From: CAZAQS01 sp964486825
GTDB lineage: Bacteria > Chloroflexota > Anaerolineae > Anaerolineales > UBA4823
NCBI GenBank assembly: GCA_964486825.1
Contig: CAZAQS010000054.1
Span: 1-22,247, forward strand
Length of the DNA: 22,247 nucleotides
Reading direction: 5' to 3'
Position 1 is the first letter of the stretch. The number at the start of each line of letters is the position of its first letter. Below, one piece after another: positions 16,595 to 21,684 of this stretch. The position numbers were made by a program, and so were the translations under genes. The notes under the pieces are model-generated. The model was given only the letters and a program-made list of their open reading frames with translations, was not told the DNA's origin and made no database searches.

Positions 16595-17545
16595 TTGTTC
16601 GAAATCGTATTCCTCGGTACTTCAGCCTCTGCCCCATCCATTCACCGCGGGCTTTCCTCTCAGATAATACTGCACGATGAGCATCGCTTCCTGGTGGACT
16701 GCGGGGAGGGCACCCAGCGCCAGATCCTCAAGTCCGGCCTGGGCTTCAAGCGGCTGAACAAGGTGCTGATCACCCACGGGCACCTGGACCATATCCTGGG
16801 CTTAGGCGGGCTGCTCTCGACCTTTACGCGTTGGGAAGCCATCGATGAGCTGGATATTTACGGCGGGCAGTGGGCCCTGGAGCGGATCCACGACCTGCTG
16901 TTCGGGGTCGTGCTGCGCGGGGCGCGCCCGCCTATGACGATCAACCTACGGCCGGTGCAGCCGGGCCTCATCTTCCAGGCTGAGGATTTCGAGATCCGCG
17001 CTTTCCCGGTCTGGCACCGTGGCGCGGACAGCTATGGCTACCTGTTCCAGGAAAAGGAGCGGCGGCCTTTCCTGCCCGAACGAGCGGAAGAGCTAAACAT
17101 CCCGCCCGGCCCGTGGCGGCGCGACCTGGTCAACGGGCAAGCCGTGACTCTGCCGGACGGGCGCACGATCAACCCAGACGAAGTCCTGGGCCCCTCCCGT
17201 CCGGGCACGCGCATCGTGCACGTTGGCGACGCAGGCCGCACCGCCGACCTGCTGGAGGTGTGCCAAGAAGCGGATGCCCTGGTGATCGAGGCTACCTACC
17301 TGGAGGAGGAAGCCGGGATGGCGCACGACTTCGCCCACCTGACCGCCCGGCAAGCAGCCGAGCTGGCTGTGCAGGCGGGGGTCAAGCAGCTCATCCTGAC
17401 CCATATCTCGCGCCGCTACCGGGAGCGGGATGTAATTGCTGAAGCCCAGGCAGTTTTCCCAAACGCATATGTAGCACGCGACTTCGACCTATACCAGGTC
17501 AAGCGCGGCGCAGCTACCGTGCGCAGCACCACCAGGGCCGAGTAA
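16595..17545 (+). CDS. rnz: Ribonuclease Z (tRNA 3' endonuclease)
   Basis: A zinc endonuclease that trims the 3' trailer of tRNA precursors in the cytoplasm. The 316-residue length is typical of the short bacterial form. The metallo-beta-lactamase fold is clear: FLGTSASAPSIHRGLSS at the N-terminus, then the metal motif HGHLDH (His61, His63, Asp65, His66). His141 (WHRGADSYGYLF), Asp212 (HVGDAGRT) and His270 (LTHISRRY) follow. The flexible-arm region between about 150 and 200 and the AHDFAHLTARQAAELA segment are characteristic of RNase Z. It starts with TTG eight bases after AAAGGA (16581-16586); the frame offers no better start, since FEIVFLGTSA is the family's first strand. It is divergent from ftsK, and the MFS gene follows in the same direction. 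Confidence 0.93.
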   Translation: MFEIVFLGTSASAPSIHRGLSSQIILHDEHRFLVDCGEGTQRQILKSGLGFKRLNKVLITHGHLDHILGLGGLLSTFTRWEAIDELDIYGGQWALERIHDLLFGVVLRGARPPMTINLRPVQPGLIFQAEDFEIRAFPVWHRGADSYGYLFQEKERRPFLPERAEELNIPPGPWRRDLVNGQAVTLPDGRTINPDEVLGPSRPGTRIVHVGDAGRTADLLEVCQEADALVIEATYLEEEAGMAHDFAHLTARQAAELAVQAGVKQLILTHISRRYRERDVIAEAQAVFPNAYVARDFDLYQVKRGAATVRSTTRAE

Positions 17546-17638
17546 GAATCCATTCGCTTTACTTTGGGGGAATTGTATGCACACATAGAATGGGGACCAA
17601 ACCATTCAGATAGAGGTGAAAAGAACTGGAGATTCAAA

Positions 17639-18799
17639 TTGAGAGGCAGCTGGCCATTCACATTTAACATTTTTCTATTTGGGAGCTACGCCTTTGTGGC
17701 GCCCTTCCTGGTGCTCTATTACCAGAGCGCTGGATTCACAGGCGCGCAGATCGGCCTGTTGACAGGTATCACCCCGCTCGTCATGATGGTAGGAGCGCCG
17801 ATGTGGACTGCCTTTGCCGATGCGAGGCAGCAACACCGGCTGGTGCTGAGCACGGCCCTGCTGGTTGGGGCAGTGACCATGTTTTTGTTCCCGTTCTTGA
17901 ACTCCTTCTTCCTCATTTTGTTGATAGCCATTCTTTTTTATTGGTTCTTCGCTCCAATTTCTTCCCTGGCAGACAGCGCCACCATGCATATGCTGGCTGA
18001 CAAGAAAGAAATGTACGGGCGGGTTCGCCTGGGCGGCACCATTGGATACGGGATGGCGGCCTTTCTTGCCGGTCTATTGGTCCAAAAATATGGATTGAAC
18101 ATGGCATTCTGGGGCTGCGCAGTCCTGTCGCTGATGGCCTTGATTACAGGCCAGAAACTTGTCCACAACCCGCAGCGAGCAAAGGGGTCGACCCGCCAGG
18201 GTATGGGCTCCTTGTTGAGGAACCGTCGCTGGCTCCTGTTCTTGACCCTGGCCTTTGGCGGTGGCATTTCGCTGGCCGGCACCAATACCTATCTCTTCCC
18301 GTTCATGAAGGAGTTGGGAGCCAGTGAATCAACGATGGGGCTTGCTGTTACGATTGGAACGATCGCCGAAATCCCGGTGCTCTTCTTCGGCCACCGCCTC
18401 GTCCAGCGCTTCAAACCGTTCGGTCTGCTCATGCTGGCGATGTTGTTCACGGGTCTGCGCTTGCTGGCCCTGGCGGCCTCCGGTACGCCTGACCTGGTCC
18501 TGATCGCCCAGCTTTTTAACGGCCTGGCCTTTCCCGCCATGTGGATTGCCGGTGTTTCATATGCTTATGAAAACGCGCCAGCCGGGCTTGGCGCTACCGC
18601 ACAGGGCATGTTCGGGGCGATGGTGTTTGGGTTTGGCACGGCGGTAGGTGGTTTCCTTGGCGGCCCGCTTTTGGTGAGCCTTGGCGGGCGCGCCACCTAT
18701 AATATCTTTGGGATGATCGTGCTCGTCCTGGTAGTCATAGTAGCCTTCTTGCAGAAAAACCGGGTTTCTACGGGAAAAACCTGGTTTTATCCCAACTAA
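17639..18799 (+). CDS. MFS transporter, MFS_1-like / HcaT-type
   Basis: A twelve-helix-type permease of the major facilitator superfamily; its substrate is unknown. The motif pair DSATMHMLADKKEMYGRVRLGGTIGYG (about 112-138) is the hallmark of the MFS_1-like group that holds the phenylpropionate permease HcaT and nucleoside symporters. Hydrophobic helices run almost to the end of the 386-residue protein. I prefer the TTG at 17639 because GGAGA (17628-17632) lies six bases before it and the first helix follows directly. An in-frame TTG at 17564 would add 25 hydrophilic residues but has no ribosome site. The last 14 codons (KNRVSTGKTWFYPN and the stop) lie inside an AAACC-GGTTT hairpin repeat, so the natural C-terminus was probably replaced or extended by the repeat. 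The exported nucleosidase gene follows. Confidence 0.85.
   Translation: MRGSWPFTFNIFLFGSYAFVAPFLVLYYQSAGFTGAQIGLLTGITPLVMMVGAPMWTAFADARQQHRLVLSTALLVGAVTMFLFPFLNSFFLILLIAILFYWFFAPISSLADSATMHMLADKKEMYGRVRLGGTIGYGMAAFLAGLLVQKYGLNMAFWGCAVLSLMALITGQKLVHNPQRAKGSTRQGMGSLLRNRRWLLFLTLAFGGGISLAGTNTYLFPFMKELGASESTMGLAVTIGTIAEIPVLFFGHRLVQRFKPFGLLMLAMLFTGLRLLALAASGTPDLVLIAQLFNGLAFPAMWIAGVSYAYENAPAGLGATAQGMFGAMVFGFGTAVGGFLGGPLLVSLGGRATYNIFGMIVLVLVVIVAFLQKNRVSTGKTWFYPN
18755..18797 (+). repeat. AAACC-GGTTT hairpin repeat, unit A, overlapping the MFS gene end
   Basis: AAAACCGGGTTTC (18756-18768) can pair with GAAAAACCTGGTTTT-side sequence at about 18774-18788 through one wobble. The unit ends CCCAACT, and unit B begins directly after it. 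The first two bases of the MFS stop codon region (TAA at 18797-18799) fall on the junction. The repeat is read through as coding sequence. Confidence 0.75.
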
Positions 18800-18837
18800 A
18801 AACCGGGTTTCTCTCAGAAACCTGGTTTTTACCAACT
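18798..18837 (+). repeat. AAACC-GGTTT hairpin repeat, unit B, possible terminator of the MFS gene
   Basis: AAAAACCGGGTTTCT (18798-18812) and AGAAACCTGGTTTTT (18816-18830) form a 15-pair stem with a single G-T wobble and a three-base loop. The unit ends ACCAACT like unit A, so the two are a tandem pair. The run of five Ts at the 3' side would let it work as an intrinsic terminator just after the MFS stop. Confidence 0.8.
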
Positions 18838-18838
18838 A

Positions 18839-18850
18839 AGAAAGGAGGTG
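18839..18850 (+). promoter_or_regulatory. Distal 12-base match to the 16S rRNA tail upstream of the nucleosidase
   Basis: AGAAAGGAGGTG is a 12-base complement of the common bacterial 16S 3' end. The only adjacent start is a GTG at 18850 that overlaps the motif and is too close to be used normally. That GTG is in frame with the real gene, whose own ribosome site and ATG lie 70-80 bases further on. Its role is unknown: standby site, leader peptide or chance. Confidence 0.4.
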
Positions 18851-18930
18851 TGGCTATACCAATCTGCCAATTGAATAACTTGCTGGCCCGACCTTACCAT
18901 AGAGTACTGTTAACAAAGGAGAATTTAGAA

Positions 18931-19899
18931 ATGCGAAAACCTATTCTATTCCTGCTTGTATTCGTCCTATTGTTCGCTACCGCTGCTGCTCCGTTTAGCC
19001 AGGGCTTGAAGGTAGTTTTCGAACCGAAGTTGAAGAAGATCGACAATACGGCTCGTGTCTTGGTAATCTCCGCTTTTCAGCCGGAGCTCGAGCTGTTATT
19101 ACAGGAAACCCAGGTAAAAAGACAGTACGTGATCAATGGGCACACCCTGACGGTGGGAAAGACCCGGGGAGTCGACACCGTTTTGACTCTTTCCGGAGTG
19201 TCGGTTACTAACGCGGCTGCCAACACTCAGCAGGCTTTTGATCTGTTTAATATCCAGTATGCTGTTTTCAGCGGGATTGCAGGTGGAGTAAACCCGGAGC
19301 TCAATATCGGGGATGTGGTGATCCCCCAACAGTGGGCTGAATACCTGGAAATGCATGCGGCACGCCTGTCGGAGGATGGGACCTACCAGCATAGCTCTGA
19401 CCTGTCCAATTTCGGAATGCTCTTCCCGCGCACGGTCTGCGTTACGCAAAAGGGCGGCCCGCAGGATGCCTGTACGAATATGCGTTGGTTCCCTGTGGAT
19501 GCAGAGATGTATTCGGTTGCTGTCAGCGTAGCAGATCACGTCGAGCTTGATAGCTGTGGTTTGGATAGAGAGGGCAACCAGGTCTGCCTTTCTCACCCGC
19601 CTAAGATCGTTACTGGCGGCTCCGGCGTCTCTGGTCCCTGGTTTGTGGATAATGCTGAATTCCGCGATTACACTTTCGCTACATTCAGCGAGCTTGGCCC
19701 GGTCAGCTCTTTGGATATGGAATCGGCACAGTTCCAGCATGTTTGTTATATGAACGACATCCCCTGCCTTGTATTCCGTTCTTTATCGGACCTGGCGGGC
19801 GGCGGTCCCGGTGAAAACGAGATCGGCACGTTCTTCCGTATTGCCGCCAACAACTCCGCCAGGGTATTGTTAGGCTTCCTTGAAGAGTGGGGTAAATAA
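18931..19899 (+). CDS. Exported MTA/SAH nucleosidase-like protein (PNP/UDP phosphorylase superfamily)
   Basis: A nucleoside N-glycosidase or phosphorylase fold, apparently secreted. The 322-residue product opens with a signal peptide (MRKPILFLLVFVLLFATAAA). The core matches MTA/SAH nucleosidase: VISAFQPELELLL with Glu52 aligned to catalytic Glu12 of E. coli MtnN, then the glycine-rich SGIAGGVNPELNIGDVVIP. LDMES (Met263-Glu264) matches the ribose-binding ME pair. RSLSDLAG has Asp287 at the place of catalytic Asp197. All key residues are present, so activity is plausible, but the substrate outside the cell is unknown. The ATG at 18931 is supported by AAAGGAG (18915-18921) nine bases upstream. 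An in-frame GTG at 18850 would bury the signal peptide and was rejected. It is followed by a hairpin terminator (19907-19949). Confidence 0.85.
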   Translation: MRKPILFLLVFVLLFATAAAPFSQGLKVVFEPKLKKIDNTARVLVISAFQPELELLLQETQVKRQYVINGHTLTVGKTRGVDTVLTLSGVSVTNAAANTQQAFDLFNIQYAVFSGIAGGVNPELNIGDVVIPQQWAEYLEMHAARLSEDGTYQHSSDLSNFGMLFPRTVCVTQKGGPQDACTNMRWFPVDAEMYSVAVSVADHVELDSCGLDREGNQVCLSHPPKIVTGGSGVSGPWFVDNAEFRDYTFATFSELGPVSSLDMESAQFQHVCYMNDIPCLVFRSLSDLAGGGPGENEIGTFFRIAANNSARVLLGFLEEWGK

Positions 19900-19906
19900 A
19901 TAGACA

Positions 19907-19949
19907 AGTCAAAAAACCAGGTTTCTGGGAGAAACCTGGTTTTTTGACT
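19907..19949. terminator. Perfect 20-base hairpin, third copy of the AAACC-GGTTT repeat
   Basis: The arms 19907-19926 and 19930-19949 are perfect complements around a GGG loop, with six Ts at the end of the AAACC-GGTTT core. It lies eight bases after the nucleosidase stop and directly before the arsR -35 box, so it probably insulates the two units. The core equals units A and B except that G-T wobbles are replaced by Watson-Crick pairs. Confidence 0.85.
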
Positions 19950-19950
19950 C

Positions 19951-19979
19951 TTGACATATAGACAATCGTCTATTAGAAT
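19951..19979 (+). promoter_or_regulatory. arsR promoter
   Basis: A perfect -35 TTGACA (19951-19956), a 17-base spacer and TAGAAT (19974-19979). The expected start of transcription is near 19986, giving a leader of about 30 bases with a GAAGGGA ribosome site before the arsR ATG. One operator fills the spacer and another covers the start point, so a bound repressor would block polymerase. Confidence 0.85.
19958..19973. promoter_or_regulatory. ArsR operator 1
   Basis: Perfect inverted repeat ATAGAC-AATC-GTCTAT lying exactly between the -35 and -10 boxes of the arsR promoter. The same pattern recurs twice more in this module. Binding by the adjacent ArsR is inferred. Confidence 0.75.
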
Positions 19980-19984
19980 AACGC

Positions 19985-20000
19985 ATAGATAATCATCTAT
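19985..20000. promoter_or_regulatory. ArsR operator 2
   Basis: Perfect inverted repeat ATAGAT-AATC-ATCTAT with the same four-base spacer as operator 1. Its centre is 27 bases downstream, and it covers the predicted transcription start. Confidence 0.75.
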
Positions 20001-20015
20001 CAAAGAAGGGAAGAA

Positions 20016-20318
20016 ATGCAATCCGTCGAATTTGCAAAAGCCCTGGCGGACGATACCCGCCAGAAGATCATGAGCCTGACCTGCTGCCGCTGGATGCCCG
20101 TCAACCAGATCGTCGAGGAACTGGGCGAGGTCAGCCAGCCGACCGTTTCGCACCACCTGGCCATCTTGCGCGAGGCCGGGTTGGTGAACGTACGCTCTGA
20201 AGGCAAGCAAACCTTCTATTCCCTGAACCAGGAAGCCATCGCGGCCTGCTGCGGGCGACTGATCCAGGTCTTTGCGCCGGAAAGCAACGCCGCCCAGGTA
20301 GTGAAAGATTTCGAATAA
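20016..20318 (+). CDS. ArsR/SmtB-family metalloid-responsive repressor
   Basis: A dimeric winged-helix repressor that is expected to leave DNA when it binds As(III) or Sb(III). At 100 residues it is a minimal family member: ALADDTRQKIMSL, then the recognition helix region VSQPTVSHHLAILREAGLV (39-57), and the beta-wing SEGKQTFYSL. It lacks the classical ELCVCDL box of plasmid R773 ArsR. It has two other vicinal pairs, Cys23-Cys24 (LTCCRW) and Cys78-Cys79 (AACCGRL), either of which could bind arsenite. The context supports autoregulation: its promoter carries two perfect operators and a third stands before arsM 62 bases downstream. I name it by family and context only, so the gene symbol is left blank. 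The ATG follows GAAGGGA closely. Confidence 0.88.
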   Translation: MQSVEFAKALADDTRQKIMSLTCCRWMPVNQIVEELGEVSQPTVSHHLAILREAGLVNVRSEGKQTFYSLNQEAIAACCGRLIQVFAPESNAAQVVKDFE

Positions 20319-20338
20319 AGCCATAAAATTTTTTTATT

Positions 20339-20366
20339 TTGATCCATAGACCAACATCTATATAAC
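20339..20366 (+). promoter_or_regulatory. Possible internal promoter before arsM
   Basis: TTGATC (20339-20344), a 16-base spacer and TATAAC (20361-20366) copy the layout of the arsR promoter, again with an operator in the spacer. Against it, transcription would begin near 20373, within the GGAGG ribosome site, leaving a leader of about eight bases. It may therefore be a relic or weak. Confidence 0.35.
20346..20361. promoter_or_regulatory. ArsR operator 3, upstream of arsM
   Basis: ATAGAC-CAAC-ATCTAT shows five of six complementary pairs and the same spacer length as operators 1 and 2. It lies between arsR and arsM. Confidence 0.65.
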
Positions 20367-20380
20367 TTTGGAGGCAAAAA

Positions 20381-21127
20381 ATGTCCGAATCACCAGAAGA
20401 AATTCGTAATGCAGTCCGGCAGCATTACGCCCAGCATGCGATCGAATCCAGCCCCTGCTGCGCAGACTCCAGCTGCTGTGACAACACCCTCTACAACCCC
20501 GAGCTCCTGTCAGATTTGCCCACGGACGTCAGCAGCTTCAGCCTGGGCTGCGGGGACCCGGTCACGCTGGCAGGCCTGGCGCCCGGCAGCACCGTGCTCG
20601 ACCTGGGTTCAGGCGGGGGGCTGGACTGCTTCCTGGCTGCCAAACAGGTCGGCCCAAGCGGGTATGTCATCGGCGTGGACATGACTCCCGAGATGCTGGA
20701 GCGCGCCCGGGCTGCGGCAGAGCGCATGGGCATTCCCAACGTCGAGTTCCGTTACGGTTTCCTGGAGCAGTTACCCGTAGACGACGATAGCGTGGATGTG
20801 ATCCTGTCCAATTGCGTGATCAACCTGGCCCCCGACAAAGCGCCGGTCTTCCGGGAAGCCCTGCGCGTGCTCAAGCCGGGCGGGCTGTTCTCTGTTTCGG
20901 ACATCATCACGCGAGGCGAGCTTTCTGAAGAGCTCAAAAAGAATATGGAAGCCTGGAGCGCGTGCGTGTCCGGCGCCATTCCCGAGCAGGAATATATCGA
21001 AAAGCTGGCAGAAGCCGGGTTCACCGATATCCAGGTACAGGCTACAGGCCAGTTCACGGAGGCGCTCCCATTCGTGCCCAACGGTGTCCCGTTCTCAGCG
21101 TTGATCAAGGCCCGCAAGCCGGCGTAA
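20381..21127 (+). CDS. arsM: Arsenite methyltransferase ArsM
   Basis: An S-adenosylmethionine-dependent cytoplasmic enzyme that methylates As(III) to mono-, di- and trimethyl forms. The 248-residue protein has the SAM motif VLDLGSGGGLDCFLAA (72-87) and acidic motif II VIGVD (96-100). The three cysteines that bind arsenic in characterised ArsM (Cys72, Cys174 and Cys224 in the algal enzyme) are matched by Cys57 (SLGCGDP), Cys145 (LSNCVINL) and Cys195 (WSACVSGA). Two further pairs, Cys26-Cys27 and Cys32-Cys33, lie near the N-terminus as in many family members. It lacks the extra C-terminal domain of longer forms. GGAGG (20370-20374) precedes the ATG. It follows arsR on the same strand with operator 3 between them, and ends before a hairpin at 21154-21183. 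Confidence 0.94.
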   Translation: MSESPEEIRNAVRQHYAQHAIESSPCCADSSCCDNTLYNPELLSDLPTDVSSFSLGCGDPVTLAGLAPGSTVLDLGSGGGLDCFLAAKQVGPSGYVIGVDMTPEMLERARAAAERMGIPNVEFRYGFLEQLPVDDDSVDVILSNCVINLAPDKAPVFREALRVLKPGGLFSVSDIITRGELSEELKKNMEAWSACVSGAIPEQEYIEKLAEAGFTDIQVQATGQFTEALPFVPNGVPFSALIKARKPA

Positions 21128-21153
21128 TCTAAACGTTGTACACCGACAACATC

Positions 21154-21183
21154 CGGGCGCTGGAAAAGTCATTCCAGCGCCCG
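21154..21183 (+). terminator. Terminator-like hairpin after arsM
   Basis: CGGGCGCTGGAA (21154-21165) and TTCCAGCGCCCG (21172-21183) form a perfect 12-base stem with a six-base loop, 26 bases after the arsM stop. The downstream AATAATTCC is only weakly T-rich, so efficiency is uncertain. Confidence 0.7.
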
Positions 21184-21256
21184 AATAATTCCCAGGATCC
21201 TGGCGGTCCTTGGATTGTAGAGGCTGCCTTGAAATCAGGAATAACCAACACATAAT

Positions 21257-21271
21257 ATCAATATTATTGAT
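21257..21271. repeat. Short palindrome ATCAAT-ATT-ATTGAT upstream of a promoter
   Basis: A perfect 6-3-6 inverted repeat about 29 bases before the -35 box of the next gene, inside an AT-rich stretch. It resembles a small-dimer operator site, but no regulator can be assigned and chance is possible at this AT content. Confidence 0.3.
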
Positions 21272-21299
21272 TGAATTATTAATAAAATTGATTTAGTAC

Positions 21300-21327
21300 T
21301 TGACAAAATTAAATATTTCGATATAAT
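21300..21327 (+). promoter_or_regulatory. Near-consensus sigma70-type promoter for the 72-residue gene
   Basis: Perfect TTGACA (21300-21305) and perfect TATAAT (21322-21327) are separated by 16 bases in a strongly AT-rich stretch (about 21236-21360), unlike the GC-rich surroundings. It would give a leader of roughly 70 bases before the ATG at 21406 and could also drive the MFS gene beyond. Confidence 0.8.
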
Positions 21328-21405
21328 ACTTTTAATTACTTGGAAATAGAAGTAGTTGCAGGTAAACAAAAATAACGGTGATATCTGAACCATAGGAGGA
21401 TAATC

Positions 21406-21624
21406 ATGTACACGGACTACTCGACAGCTAGACTCAACCATAATCACAAACAAGCTCAGCTTACCCAGGCGGCAGAAGCTGACCGGCTGGCACGCCTGTC
21501 CAGGGGTAATTCACCCACCCTAAAAGGCCTCGCCAAGGATAAGCTCGGCGATGGGTTGATCACAATGGGCAAGCTGCTCAAGGGCAGCAATATGTCCAGG
21601 CCGGATGCCGAGCCCTGCCGGTAA
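21406..21624 (+). CDS. Small hypothetical protein, 72 residues
   Basis: I do not recognise a family. Expression is well supported: a consensus promoter (21300-21327) and AGGAGGA (21394-21400) five bases before the ATG. The product is soluble and basic, with no signal peptide or membrane segment. Residues 12-33 (NHNHKQAQLTQAAEADRLARL) read as one amphipathic helix rich in Ala, Gln and charged residues. A Gly/Lys-rich middle follows (TLKGLAKDKLGDGLITMGKLLKG, about 38-60), and the tail ends in DAEPCR. It precedes an MFS exporter gene by 60 bases, so the two may be co-transcribed. It might be a leader, a small regulator or a transporter partner; none of these can be decided from sequence. Confidence 0.65.
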   Translation: MYTDYSTARLNHNHKQAQLTQAAEADRLARLSRGNSPTLKGLAKDKLGDGLITMGKLLKGSNMSRPDAEPCR

Positions 21625-21684
21625 TTGGACCGCATCGGACCTGCAGCATAGCTAAAGGATGCACTGTTTCTGGAGGTATTCGAG

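Noticed and set aside
17564..17638. N-terminal extension of the MFS transporter from TTG 17564
   Set aside because: No ribosome site, and the added residues are hydrophilic and unlike an MFS N-terminus. The TTG at 17639 behind GGAGA fits better.
18755..18837. Possible CRISPR-like repeats in the tandem AAACC-GGTTT units
   Set aside because: Only two adjacent units with no spacers between them, each a self-complementary hairpin. This is a dispersed intergenic repeat, not an array.
21235..21453. Minus-strand AT-rich frame of 72 codons
   Set aside because: Made of Ile/Leu-rich codons from the AT-rich promoter region, with no ribosome site. It is a composition artefact opposite the small gene's promoter.
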